Shown here: piece after piece, positions 1 to 8,077 of the stretch
How positions within the stretch are numbered: the stretch's first letter is position 1
Layout: each line of letters opens with the position of its first letter
From: Bdellovibrionales bacterium
GTDB lineage: Bacteria > Bdellovibrionota > Bacteriovoracia > Bacteriovoracales > Bacteriovoracaceae
Assembly: GCA_030633015.1 (NCBI GenBank)
Contig: DAOVTR010000042.1
Location: 1 to 9,332, forward strand
Reading direction: 5' to 3'
DNA length: 9,332 nt
Notes under the pieces: model-generated
Database searches by the model: none
Told to the model about the DNA's origin: nothing
The model's input: only the letters and a program-made list of their open reading frames with translations
Position numbers and translations under genes: made by a program

Positions 1-3000
1 ACTCTGATCTCGATAATAGTTAAATGCCTTTAAGCTATCTGCAGATAATTTAACTTTATCGCTATAAAAGGACCTAGCATACAGATATAACCCTATAGAC
101 TCGGTGAGGTTATTTTTATCTAAACGTCCGTTTTTTACTATTTTTAGATATCTGTTTTTTATCCATTGATCAAGCTTACTGATAGACTTAACTGCTAGAT
201 CCTGTTTTATATCAATGCCAAGTTTTTTTAACTTTCCAAAACCAGTGACAATATTAAGAGTAATATAAAAATTAAACTTACCTCCTGGGAGCCAACTCCA
301 GCCTCCATCAGGTAGCATTCTACTTTTTAATTTATTATAAAAATTATTAATATCATTGCTAATATTTTGGTTGTCAAAAAACCTCACAATTTTATTCATT
401 GCCTCAGTTTCATCTTTTGCTTGCTTCAGCCACGGAGTCATTTCAAGAGAAATATCTTTCAATGAAGCATTTCGTTCTAAATTTGATTTTAGTTTATTTT
501 TTTCTTTTAATTTGTTGATTACCTTTTTAATTTTCGGATTCTCGGTAATGATTTTTTTACCTATGGAACTTACAAATAGCTTTGAAAACAACTGATCAGT
601 CGAAAAAGATTTTTGAATATTAATAGATGGAATTGCTCCGATTGCATACCAAATAGAATTTGAACTCATTTGTACAGAAAGTAAAAGATGTTTAATTGTT
701 TTTGATTGTTTTGATAGTTTTAAGTTTTTAAAACTAAACTGTTTTTTTCCCTTTTGGGTAATCCAAAGGGGGAGAGATTCTTTCACTAAAATCTTACTCG
801 GAAGAACTACCATCTTCCCCTCTTCGCCATCACTGTGATTAGGTGTCTGCAACGAAACTTGATATTTAACAGGACCAATAACTTCTGGAATATTTAACTG
901 CCATGAAATACTTTCCTCGCCGTTAGCACTCAAATAAAATGTTTTGCTTAATTTATCTTTAATAAATTTTGAGCTAAGTTCCTTGTCTGTTGCCAAATCT
1001 TTAATAATCAACGTTGCTACGCATTTCATCTTCTTATCAGTTTGATTATTAGCTTTAATAGAAAAATCGATTTTATCTCCCGATCTAAAAAAGCGAGGGG
1101 GATTAGACGTTAACATTATCTCTTTTTGAGTTATAAACTCTTTTTGTAAAACTCCTGATTGTAATTTCTTTCCATGTGCAAAAACTAATACCTTCCATTT
1201 GGTAAGTGCGTTTGGCACCTTAAACTCGAATTTTGAGAACTTATTTTTCTTAAGATAAAAACTAGGAATAAATATTGAATCTTCACTCTGAGCTTTTCTA
1301 AAATTGACCTTTCGCATTTGAGTTTCTACAGCTTTATCCTTTTCTTTTAAAAGATTCAGTCCCTTATTCATATTTTGAGCAGAGGTCAAAACAGAATCAG
1401 TCGCGACTCCTTTGGAAAAAACCATTTCACCTCTCATGGAAGAAACTCCACCACCGTAAACATTGGGAAAGACTCCATTAAACGAGTATTTAAGATCTGA
1501 GATAAAGTCGGGATATCTAATAGATCTGAATGATCTTGGATAATAAAACTTTGAATACCAACTAATAAAATGTTTCTTTACATCATCTTTTAAATAGGGC
1601 CTTTCCAAACTCTCCTTCCAAAACAAAGAAAAGAGGTAGTAATTATGCTTTACAACATTTTCCATCGAAGCATCAAATATTGTAATTAGAACTTCACTAT
1701 CAATATTTGTTTTTATTTTCCAAGTTTCACTGACATTAGGAGTCAGCTTGGATCTAAAAGTTTCTAACTTCACCACAATTTTTTTATCTAACCTCAATAC
1801 ATCTATTAATCTTTTGTGATTAAAAACTCTGTTTTTGTAAACAGATGTTAACAACACTGAAAATCCACCAACAAGGTCCTTGGTTACTTTTCTTTTATAA
1901 AAACTATCTTTCTTAATCCAAAATGATTCAAGTACGTTACCATCTCGCACAAGCCTTACAAATGCTTCTCCTGATCTGTTTTTACAACTCCAATAAAACT
2001 CAAAATCATCTCCCATTTTTAATTTATCATTTTTTACTGCAAAGTATGAATCATGCGTAACTGTTGAAGCAGCCCCCTTGTTTTTACCAATAACTACAAA
2101 TTCTTTTTCAAATGTGACAATGTTTTCAAATTTATCTTTACTTGAAACAATAATCTTATACATACCTTTAGGCAGAGTATGTTTTAAATTATATTCGCCA
2201 TTTACTGTTAAAAATTTTTCAACATGAACAGACTTGCCATTTAAAAACAACTCAAGCTTACCTCTGGAATTAACGGGCGCTTTATCTAAGTTAATACTTT
2301 TAACCATTAATGAAAAAGGCTTATTGGACTCAATCCATTCCGGAACTTCAACCAGATATGAAAATGCACTGTGACCGACTTTAACTGTTTTTGAGGTTTT
2401 TTGACTCTCTCCTGTTTTATCTATAACCGTGACAGCTACTTTATAAGAGTAGTAAGCACTCTTATGATCACTTGTTAACTCTTTTGAAGCAATAAAATCA
2501 ATATTAAACTCACCATTTTCTTTTGTAATACTGTTTCCAAAATCAACAACTCTTTTACTTATTTTAGGAGGCATGAAAAACCACCATGGATGATGAATTT
2601 CCCTAACTACTTCATATCGCACCTTAGCTCCAGCAAGATTAAGTCCAGAAAAGTTTGTTGCCCGCCCCCTGATTTTAATGTTTTTTCCTAGTTGATATTG
2701 AAACTTAGAATCAAAAATAGTTATCTCAAACTTGGGTTTTTTATACTCTTCTACTCGAACACTATGGTTCAGATAAGGTTTTTGAGATCTTATACTATAG
2801 ATACCTCCAAGTAGTTTTTTGGGCAGTTGAAAAGCGCCATTAAAACTTCCCCACTTATTGCTTTTAAGATTTTCGACCTTTTTTACCAACTTATGGTTTA
2901 TGTCAAAAAGACTAAGAGTAACATTACGACATTTTGTAGTCTTATAAATATCATTTTTTTGATCTGCAAATATGCAAATACCTTTAAATTTAATTTTCTG

Positions 3001-4797
3001 ATTGGGGCGATATATTGCCTTATCAGTAAACAGCTGAATCTTGTCTATTGGACGCGATGAATATGGCCTATAAAACATCAAATCGTTACCATGAAGAATC
3101 TCTCCATTTTTTTCATGGATAATATAAAACAGATAACGAGTTCTACTGTTTATTAATTTGCTCAATAATGGATTTTCATATTGAAACACTCCGTCTTCAT
3201 CTGTCTTAATCGTTTTTTCTTCTTTATAACTTCCACTTTTTTCTCTTTTATATACAACAACCTTTGCCCCTTTAAGCCTTTGTCCGGTAGATGAATCTAC
3301 TGCAACCCCTTCAATATGGTCTTTAAAGCTTTTTAAAAGCAAAGTAATATTTGTCTTCCAAAACGTACTATAGTTTATTGAGTTTCTGTTTTTATTTTTT
3401 TTAAAAGCTTTATCTGTTGATACAAAAATATAATAAAATCCTGTTTTAAGCTTAGGAAGATTTATTGATTTTACTTTTTGCTTATAATCATTTGTTGTTG
3501 GTAATGAACTTGACCATTGTTTTATGGGTTGCTCTTTTAAAATTGCTTCCACTTCACCTGTAGTAAATCTTTTTTTTACTCCTCCCCATTTCTGCGTTAG
3601 GTGTTTCTTCCAAAGGCCTTTATATATTCTAAAATATATTTTAGAAATATTTTTATACTTAACCTCTAGTTCAGTATTAAATTCTCCTACCGCGTAGTCA
3701 AGGTTAAGACTTAAAGCTTTTTTTGTTATTTTATCCGTTAAACTTTTACAATTATCACTCCAAATTGTTTTGTTTTTTATTAACTTTTTGCAGGTTCTCT
3801 TGGCATCGACAAGCTTTCCTTGATCAAAAAGAAGTTTTGCCTTCATGAGAACAGCCTTATTAAATGCATTTAATTTCTTTGAATATCTTTTTTCAATATT
3901 GTTAAGCTGTTTTAAATATCTCTGATCCTTGCTATCTCCAATTACTTTTTTATGAAAAAAACCCAACCGATCTAAATCAACTAACAGTCTTGCTTGTGGT
4001 TGCTTGCTGGAGATATAATATTCCAATAACATCTTATAAGTTGAAAATAATTTATAATTTCGACCTGCTTTATTAATATTGGTTGGTTCAAATTTTAGAT
4101 AAGACTTATAATCACCAAGCAGCGGAGAATTTGCTTTAAATGCCATCTCATCTGAGCTAATCACTCCTAAAAAATCGTCCTTTTTGTAAAACGTTAGTGC
4201 TTGATGTAAAACGAATTCATACATTGTTGTCAGGTAACTTGTCTCAATTGATCCTTTTTGAATTAGTCCTCTAAATTCACCAATTTTAATCTTAGACAAT
4301 AGTTTTCTATTTATTAATAAATCATTATAAATAGTGCTAATTTTCAAATAAATTGCTTTAAGGTCCCAGGTTGATATGTCACTGTTTTCTTTTGCCGTTT
4401 TTGTTCTATTTTGAAATTGATATCTATAATTATTATAATAATGGGTATACCAAGTTGCTAAAATTGTCTGCAAAACAGGCTCCACTCTCTTGTCAGATGA
4501 GTTTATGGACTTTTCAAGTAAACCTATTTTTTTTTCATTTGAAAACTTACTATTTGAAACATCATTTAATATGGTCTTTGCTCTCGATAAAACAAATATA
4601 CCCAACTCTTTTTGCTTTAAGGACTTCGCTGATATCTCTTTTAATTTTTCAGAAGCACTTTTAGGTTTCTTTCTCTGCTCAAGTTTTTTAACCTCTGCCA
4701 TTTCTTTTAATAAATTACCATAGTTTTGGTTTGATGATTTTGAGAAAACATTCAAAATAAGACAGTTTAAAATGATAACAAAAATTATTTTTTTCAT
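1..4797 (-). CDS. Large alpha-2-macroglobulin family protein, Bacteroidota-like type, 3' end outside window (partial)
   Basis: I read this frame triplet by triplet: 1599 codons from an ATG at 4797 with no stop, leaving the window in frame, so the C-terminus is missing (such proteins usually reach about 1800-2000 residues). A GGAG sits 5 bases before the ATG. Residues 1-19 form a Sec-type signal peptide (KK, then a hydrophobic run). Residues 20-400 are a helical, Lys-rich region with TWDL at 143-146, as in Bacteroidota A2Ms. An Ig-like/carboxypeptidase-regulatory-like stretch starts near 494. The MG2 hallmark TDKAIYRPNQ is at 591-600, IFDAS at 1041-1045, and the A2M domain (LTKWK 1198-1202, PRFFRSGD) spans about 1164-1260. 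The thioester-domain region has NSIWYA at 1380 and PDGGWSWLPGG at 1496-1506. At the thioester site the protein reads S1399-T-D-Q instead of C-x-E-Q, so no covalent trap is expected. Bacterial A2Ms are periplasmic or surface proteins thought to restrain foreign proteases; that role here is inferred. No PBP1C gene is adjacent. Confidence 0.9.
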   Translation of the reverse strand, partial: MKKIIFVIILNCLILNVFSKSSNQNYGNLLKEMAEVKKLEQRKKPKSASEKLKEISAKSLKQKELGIFVLSRAKTILNDVSNSKFSNEKKIGLLEKSINSSDKRVEPVLQTILATWYTHYYNNYRYQFQNRTKTAKENSDISTWDLKAIYLKISTIYNDLLINRKLLSKIKIGEFRGLIQKGSIETSYLTTMYEFVLHQALTFYKKDDFLGVISSDEMAFKANSPLLGDYKSYLKFEPTNINKAGRNYKLFSTYKMLLEYYISSKQPQARLLVDLDRLGFFHKKVIGDSKDQRYLKQLNNIEKRYSKKLNAFNKAVLMKAKLLFDQGKLVDAKRTCKKLIKNKTIWSDNCKSLTDKITKKALSLNLDYAVGEFNTELEVKYKNISKIYFRIYKGLWKKHLTQKWGGVKKRFTTGEVEAILKEQPIKQWSSSLPTTNDYKQKVKSINLPKLKTGFYYIFVSTDKAFKKNKNRNSINYSTFWKTNITLLLKSFKDHIEGVAVDSSTGQRLKGAKVVVYKREKSGSYKEEKTIKTDEDGVFQYENPLLSKLINSRTRYLFYIIHEKNGEILHGNDLMFYRPYSSRPIDKIQLFTDKAIYRPNQKIKFKGICIFADQKNDIYKTTKCRNVTLSLFDINHKLVKKVENLKSNKWGSFNGAFQLPKKLLGGIYSIRSQKPYLNHSVRVEEYKKPKFEITIFDSKFQYQLGKNIKIRGRATNFSGLNLAGAKVRYEVVREIHHPWWFFMPPKISKRVVDFGNSITKENGEFNIDFIASKELTSDHKSAYYSYKVAVTVIDKTGESQKTSKTVKVGHSAFSYLVEVPEWIESNKPFSLMVKSINLDKAPVNSRGKLELFLNGKSVHVEKFLTVNGEYNLKHTLPKGMYKIIVSSKDKFENIVTFEKEFVVIGKNKGAASTVTHDSYFAVKNDKLKMGDDFEFYWSCKNRSGEAFVRLVRDGNVLESFWIKKDSFYKRKVTKDLVGGFSVLLTSVYKNRVFNHKRLIDVLRLDKKIVVKLETFRSKLTPNVSETWKIKTNIDSEVLITIFDASMENVVKHNYYLFSLFWKESLERPYLKDDVKKHFISWYSKFYYPRSFRSIRYPDFISDLKYSFNGVFPNVYGGGVSSMRGEMVFSKGVATDSVLTSAQNMNKGLNLLKEKDKAVETQMRKVNFRKAQSEDSIFIPSFYLKKNKFSKFEFKVPNALTKWKVLVFAHGKKLQSGVLQKEFITQKEIMLTSNPPRFFRSGDKIDFSIKANNQTDKKMKCVATLIIKDLATDKELSSKFIKDKLSKTFYLSANGEESISWQLNIPEVIGPVKYQVSLQTPNHSDGEEGKMVVLPSKILVKESLPLWITQKGKKQFSFKNLKLSKQSKTIKHLLLSVQMSSNSIWYAIGAIPSINIQKSFSTDQLFSKLFVSSIGKKIITENPKIKKVINKLKEKNKLKSNLERNASLKDISLEMTPWLKQAKDETEAMNKIVRFFDNQNISNDINNFYNKLKSRMLPDGGWSWLPGGKFNFYITLNIVTGFGKLKKLGIDIKQDLAVKSISKLDQWIKNRYLKIVKNGRLDKNNLTESIGLYLYARSFYSDKVKLSADSLKAFNYYRDQS

Positions 4798-4822
4798 AAC
4801 AACTCCACAAGATTATGAAGTA

Positions 4823-4851
4823 ATGATCAATTTAAATGGATTGTGAGTCAA
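4823..4851 (-). promoter_or_regulatory. Candidate promoter of the A2M gene
   Basis: On the minus strand TTGACT (4851-4846, five of six matches to the sigma70 -35 box) is followed after 17 bases by GATCAT (4828-4823, four of six to the -10 box). This would start transcription near 4816, just ahead of the GGAG and ATG at 4797. It lies in the 70-bp gap after the ferredoxin gene, where I see no terminator hairpin, so read-through from that gene is also possible. Consensus match only. Confidence 0.35.
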
Positions 4852-4867
4852 TGAAATAACTATAATT

Positions 4868-5665
4868 TTACAAGTTATTGACAGACATTAACTCTCCCTT
4901 AACAGAGAGCATATGAATCTCTACAACTAGATCAGTTCTATCAGATATTTTTTTTGCTTGGGCAACCATTCTCGAAAGACCGCCACAACAAGGTACTTCC
5001 ATAACCACGACACTTACCTTAGGAATAGTTTTTTCTTTAAAAATTTCAGATAGTTTTTCAACGTATGGGCCAGTTTTGTCCAACTTTGGACATGCCATAA
5101 CAACTGACCTTCCTCTTAAATATCTCCAATGAATATCAGCACATGCCACAGGGCCACAGGTACTTAATATAACCAACTCTTTATTTTTAAAATAAGTGGC
5201 CTGAGGGGAGATCAAATGTAGCTGCACCGGCCATTGGTCTAACTCAGATGGAATAGCTTGAGCGATATGGTTCGATGTTGAGACAATAGGTTTTTGTTTT
5301 TGCTCTACCTCTTTTTTAGGAGGAAGCATTGATCCCAATGGGCATCCTGAAAATTCTTTTTTGGGTTCAGGTGTACTATGCTTTTTTTGAGACTGTTCCA
5401 TTTTTTTTACGGCCTGCTCTCCATGTTCAACTTGTAAATATTTTTTAGTAGCTTCCATATCAAAAGCATTTGCATCTCTTTTTTCAATAGTTAAGGCTCC
5501 ACTGTGACAAACTCCAACGCAGTCTCCAAAACCATCACAAAAATCCTCCTTAACAAGCTTTGCTTTCCCATCGATGATTTTAAGTGCACCTTCAAGACAT
5601 CCAATAACGCAGTCTCCACAGCCATCACACAACTCTTCGTTAATTTTTATAATGTCTCTTTGCAT
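4868..5665 (-). CDS. Ferredoxin-type 4Fe-4S protein with Cys-containing C-terminal domain
   Basis: The 265-residue protein opens with two ferredoxin-like repeats. The first, CDGCGDCVIGC, has all four ligands (C13, C16, C19, C23). The second, CDGFGDCVGVC (C43, C49, C53), has Phe46 where the second cysteine would be. As I recall, a CDGLGxC-type second motif is usual in this family of stand-alone ferredoxin proteins, so I do not read it as decay. A charged Lys/Glu/Pro-rich linker (about 83-127, with GCPLG at C108) joins to a C-terminal domain starting with QWPVQLHL (144-151). That domain holds C170, C175, ACPKLD (C192) and VPCCGG (C226, C227), which could bind another metal or cluster. No signal peptide is seen, so it is probably a cytoplasmic electron carrier; its partner is unknown. 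GGAG lies 5 bases before the ATG. It is divergent from the acyltransferase gene and 70 bp upstream of the A2M gene. Confidence 0.85.
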   Translation of the reverse strand: MQRDIIKINEELCDGCGDCVIGCLEGALKIIDGKAKLVKEDFCDGFGDCVGVCHSGALTIEKRDANAFDMEATKKYLQVEHGEQAVKKMEQSQKKHSTPEPKKEFSGCPLGSMLPPKKEVEQKQKPIVSTSNHIAQAIPSELDQWPVQLHLISPQATYFKNKELVILSTCGPVACADIHWRYLRGRSVVMACPKLDKTGPYVEKLSEIFKEKTIPKVSVVVMEVPCCGGLSRMVAQAKKISDRTDLVVEIHMLSVKGELMSVNNL

Positions 5666-5675
5666 AAAAACTCCA

Positions 5676-5705
5676 TTTTCAAAAAAAATATTACCGACCT
5701 ATAAA
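5676..5705 (+). promoter_or_regulatory. Candidate promoter of the DUF374 acyltransferase gene
   Basis: TTTTCA (5676-5681, four of six to the -35 box) is followed after 18 bases by TATAAA (5700-5705, five of six to the -10 box). Transcription would start near 5712, giving a leader of about 14 bases containing AAGG (5715-5718) seven bases before the ATG at 5726. It interleaves with the minus-strand promoter in the same 60-bp gap. Confidence 0.4.
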
Positions 5706-5716
5706 CTTTAAGCTAA
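5688..5716 (-). promoter_or_regulatory. Candidate promoter of the ferredoxin-type gene
   Basis: Minus-strand TTAGCT (5716-5711, a weak -35) and TAATAT (5693-5688, four of six to the -10 box) are 17 bases apart and would start transcription close to 5681, before the GGAG and ATG at 5665. It overlaps the candidate promoter of the divergent gene. Weak consensus evidence. Confidence 0.3.
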
Positions 5717-5725
5717 GGTAAGCTT

Positions 5726-6367
5726 ATGAAACAAAAAATGCTAATAAGTTTTATCTATTACCTTTTAAGGCTACTCGATATGACCTACAGATATGTTCAT
5801 TACGGAAGTCATAACTTAGATAAGGCTAAAAAACTAGGTCGAAATAATAATTATATAATGGCAACTTGGCATCAAGACCTTATTAGTTCAGTTCTTTTTT
5901 TAAAGCAGGGTAACCACGCCGCTTTAGTAAGTTCCTCTAAAGATGGTGAAATTATGGCATCTGTTTTAGAGCGCTTTAAGCATATTCCGGCCCGTGGAAG
6001 CTCTCGCCGTGGTGGTAAAGAAGGAATGCTTGAGATGGTTAAAATTTTAAATAATGGGTTTTGTGCCGCAATGGCCAATGATGGCCCTACTGGACCGGCG
6101 AAACAAACCAAGCCCGGAACAATTCAGATGGCCAAACTCACAGGAGCAGCTATTTTACCTTTTTCATGCATGCCTAAAAGATGTTACCGCTTTAAAAAAA
6201 GCTGGGACAAATTTCGTATCCCCTATCCTTTTTCGAAAATAAATATCAGTCTAGGAGAACCGTTTGTTGTTGAAGAATCTATTTCTAAAGAAGATTTTGA
6301 AAAATCAATGCTCAAGCTAAATCAAAGTATTAACGATGGAGAAGAGTTTTGTAAAAATAATTTATAG
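5726..6367 (+). CDS. Lysophospholipid acyltransferase family protein (DUF374)
   Basis: The 213-residue protein matches the DUF374 family, distant relatives of the LpxL/PlsC-type acyltransferases. Visible motifs are WHQ (W48-H49-Q50, with the likely catalytic His), SSSKDGE (69-75), RGSSRRGG (90-97) and the very characteristic NDGPTGP (118-124) followed by KPG. The N-terminus (LISFIYYLLRLLDMTYRY) is hydrophobic and amphipathic, suggesting attachment to the inner membrane face; there is no cleavable signal. The family is thought to acylate an envelope lipid, in some genomes near lipid A/Kdo genes, but the substrate here is not shown by the sequence. AAGG lies seven bases upstream of the ATG. The length is normal and the motifs are intact. 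Its last six bases overlap the end of the converging carbonic-anhydrase-like gene (this TAG at 6365-6367, the other TAA at 6364-6362), leaving no room for a terminator between them. Confidence 0.88.
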   Translation: MKQKMLISFIYYLLRLLDMTYRYVHYGSHNLDKAKKLGRNNNYIMATWHQDLISSVLFLKQGNHAALVSSSKDGEIMASVLERFKHIPARGSSRRGGKEGMLEMVKILNNGFCAAMANDGPTGPAKQTKPGTIQMAKLTGAAILPFSCMPKRCYRFKKSWDKFRIPYPFSKINISLGEPFVVEESISKEDFEKSMLKLNQSINDGEEFCKNNL

Positions 6368-6895
6368 CTTAATCTCTGAAAATATTTCTTTATTTAAGTA
6401 AATATTTTTCAAATCTACATATCCCTTAAAATGATTTCCATATTGTTCTTTTTCTTCCAGCGACAGATTCCTCTTAACTTTTGCAGGTGATCCAATAATA
6501 AGACAATTATCTGGATAAGTTTTCCCTGGAGGAACAACTGCCCCCGCAGCGACAACACTGTTTTTACCAATTTTTGCACCATCTAAAATAGTGGACCCCA
6601 TTCCAATAAGAGTATTATCTCCAACAGTGCAAGCATGAACTATTGCCTTATGGCCTATTGTTACATTTTTTCCAATAGTTAAACTATAACCTTCGGCCAC
6701 ATGAAGCATGCTTAAATCTTGAATATTTGTATTTGCGCCAATTGTAACTTTTTCGACATCTCCCCTTATAACCGTACCGAACCATACTCCTACATTATCA
6801 CCCATAATGACATTTCCAATAATGATTGCGTTAGGTGCAATAAAACAGTCAGATCCTATTTGCGGACTATAATTTTGAAATTTATACAAAGACAC
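6362..6895 (-). CDS. Gamma carbonic anhydrase-like protein (left-handed beta-helix hexapeptide repeat)
   Basis: Hexapeptide-repeat protein of the YrdA/PaaY/gamma-carbonic-anhydrase family, expected to form a homotrimer with Zn (or Fe) at subunit interfaces. I prefer the GTG at 6895, because GAGG lies six bases upstream of it and the tlyA stop (TAG, 6899-6897) ends just before; this gives 177 residues. A longer GTG start at 6907 (181 residues) overlaps tlyA by 11 bases but has no ribosome site. Numbered from 6895, the family landmarks are W38, RGD (44-46), NIQD (57-60), and three metal-ligand histidines H65, H82 (TIGHKA) and H87 (HACTVG). The repeats GxxTxIGxN and GxVVPPGK end in GSPAKVKR. The ligands are intact, so carbonic anhydrase activity is possible, but many homologues have other or unknown acyl/thioesterase-like roles. 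It is the last gene of the putative operon with tlyA. Confidence 0.88.
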   Translation of the reverse strand: MSLYKFQNYSPQIGSDCFIAPNAIIIGNVIMGDNVGVWFGTVIRGDVEKVTIGANTNIQDLSMLHVAEGYSLTIGKNVTIGHKAIVHACTVGDNTLIGMGSTILDGAKIGKNSVVAAGAVVPPGKTYPDNCLIIGSPAKVKRNLSLEEKEQYGNHFKGYVDLKNIYLNKEIFSEIKL

Positions 6896-6896
6896 A

Positions 6897-7667
6897 CTAT
6901 ACCTCACATAAAATTTTAATTTTATTTTGCCAATCTTCTAATTTCTCCAAGGAATTATTAAAGTAGAAAAAATATTCCTCATTACCATTTTTTCCTTTAA
7001 TTGATGACCTGATAATATCTACCACATTAAAATTGTTAGACTCACACCACAAAAAAAGATCTGTTAATACTTTTAGGTGTTCTGATCGATCCTTAACAAT
7101 ACCACTCTTTGCCAAATTGCCTTTCCCAACCTCGAATTGAGGTTTTACTAAAGCCACTAATTTCCCCGAATCATTTAAGATGGAAAAAACATTTTTAAAC
7201 ACAAGTTTTAAAGAGATAAAAGAGACATCAACAACAACTAGATCCACTTTTTCTGGAAGCTCTACACCTTTTCTAGCATTTATTCCTTCCATATTTATAA
7301 CATTTTGATTTTTACATAAACCAGCGTCTAGCTGGCCGTAACTAACATCCACTGCATAGACCTTGTTTACTCCATTTCTTAGAAGATAATCAGTAAACCC
7401 ACCTGTACTAGCTCCAATGTCTGCAACAACCAATGAACTCAAATCTATTTTAAAACTGCTAACTGCCCCTTCAATTTTATGGGCCCCTCGACCAACATAT
7501 TGAATGGCCTTTCTGACTTCCAAGTTTTCAAAATTTACAATTTGACTTGCTTTAGTAACTAAATGGCCATCACAATAAACTACTCGCTCTTCAACCAATA
7601 GTTTTGCTTGAGATCGACTTTTTGCCAAACCTCTATGAACTAAGGCCAGATCAACCCTATCACTCAT
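6897..7667 (-). CDS. tlyA: TlyA family rRNA (cytidine-2'-O)-methyltransferase
   Basis: Cytoplasmic S-adenosylmethionine-dependent 2'-O-methyltransferase; TlyA enzymes modify C1409 of 16S rRNA and, in long forms, C1920 of 23S rRNA. The 256 residues start with an S4 RNA-binding domain (about 3-55: RVDLALVHRGLAKSRSQA), followed by YVGRGAHKIEGA and an FtsJ-like Rossmann domain. The SAM-binding loop is DIGASTGGF (83-91). The K-D-K-E tetrad known in the family fits K64 (AHK), D147 (VDVSF), K175 (VKPQFEVG) and E231 (GNEEY), all intact. The gene was once annotated as a haemolysin; that activity should not be assumed. The ATG overlaps the TGA of the upstream gene by four bases (ATGA, 7667-7664), and GGAA lies five bases before it, so translation is probably coupled. 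The downstream carbonic-anhydrase-like gene starts at or within its stop region. Confidence 0.93.
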   Translation of the reverse strand: MSDRVDLALVHRGLAKSRSQAKLLVEERVVYCDGHLVTKASQIVNFENLEVRKAIQYVGRGAHKIEGAVSSFKIDLSSLVVADIGASTGGFTDYLLRNGVNKVYAVDVSYGQLDAGLCKNQNVINMEGINARKGVELPEKVDLVVVDVSFISLKLVFKNVFSILNDSGKLVALVKPQFEVGKGNLAKSGIVKDRSEHLKVLTDLFLWCESNNFNVVDIIRSSIKGKNGNEEYFFYFNNSLEKLEDWQNKIKILCEV

Positions 7668-8077
7668 CTCACTTCCGGTTTTAAAGTTATTATGATTTGT
7701 TCACTTTTAAAATTATAAATAAAAGATCTACTTTCATTCAGACTAAGTATGGACTCATCTGCAGGGATCCTCTGCAATATATTCTCATCTTCATCAAATA
7801 TTATGACTTTAACTAATACTTTTGATGGAGGGCCATAAGAATAAATCTTATTTGAAAACATTGCTGAAAACGTCATTGAGATTCCATCTTTTAATTGAAG
7901 TTTTACCGTCTCTTGCCCTATGATATCTTCAATGGAATGGAGTTCGCTAGTTAAAATCAACTCTTCATCTGGACCTTTTTTATGGATAATATCTACTTTA
8001 AACCTAATAACTGCAAATGAGTTAAAGCTAATTAAAATGGAGCAAAAAACTATCAAATATTTGGCAAATGAAAACAT
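7664..8077 (-). CDS. Small exported protein of unknown function
   Basis: I do not recognise this gene. From the ATG at 8077 it encodes 137 residues: a clear Sec signal peptide (FSFAK, then a hydrophobic run to SFNSFA) with probable cleavage after A22, and a mature part of about 115 residues with alternating hydrophobic patterns typical of beta strands. There are no cysteines in the mature part and no further membrane segment. A longer start, TTG at 8098 (144 residues), is possible, but neither start has a convincing ribosome site; I chose the ATG because it gives a normal signal peptide. The product is probably periplasmic or outer-membrane associated. The pattern of short beta strands faintly recalls small domains found near secretins, but this is not strong enough to name it. 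Its TGA overlaps the tlyA start by four bases, so it is first in the three-gene cluster. Confidence 0.7.
   Translation of the reverse strand: MFSFAKYLIVFCSILISFNSFAVIRFKVDIIHKKGPDEELILTSELHSIEDIIGQETVKLQLKDGISMTFSAMFSNKIYSYGPPSKVLVKVIIFDEDENILQRIPADESILSLNESRSFIYNFKSEQIIITLKPEVR

Noticed and set aside
356..595. Short plus-strand open frame with a hydrophobic product
   Set aside because: It lies wholly antisense to the A2M gene, whose frame is continuous and has recognised motifs (the thioester region is directly opposite). Low-complexity, Phe/Leu/Ser-rich product.
4371..4723. Two overlapping plus-strand frames (4371-4664 and 4490-4723)
   Set aside because: Both are antisense to the N-terminal part of the A2M gene, overlap each other in different frames, and have no ribosome site or known motif.
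1..4797. Possible broken or split A2M gene, as no closed minus-strand frame is visible there
   Set aside because: Reading all triplets shows no TAA, TAG or TGA. The frame simply leaves the window without its stop, so there is no frameshift.
4741..4797. A2M as a lipoprotein because of a Cys at residue 12
   Set aside because: The Cys is preceded by Leu-Asn, not a lipobox, and the hydrophobic stretch continues beyond it, so a normal signal peptide is more likely.
5492..5542. Missing Cys in the second ferredoxin motif as a sign of inactivation
   Set aside because: The rest of the repeat is well kept, and a CDGLGxC-type motif is, as I recall, usual in this family.
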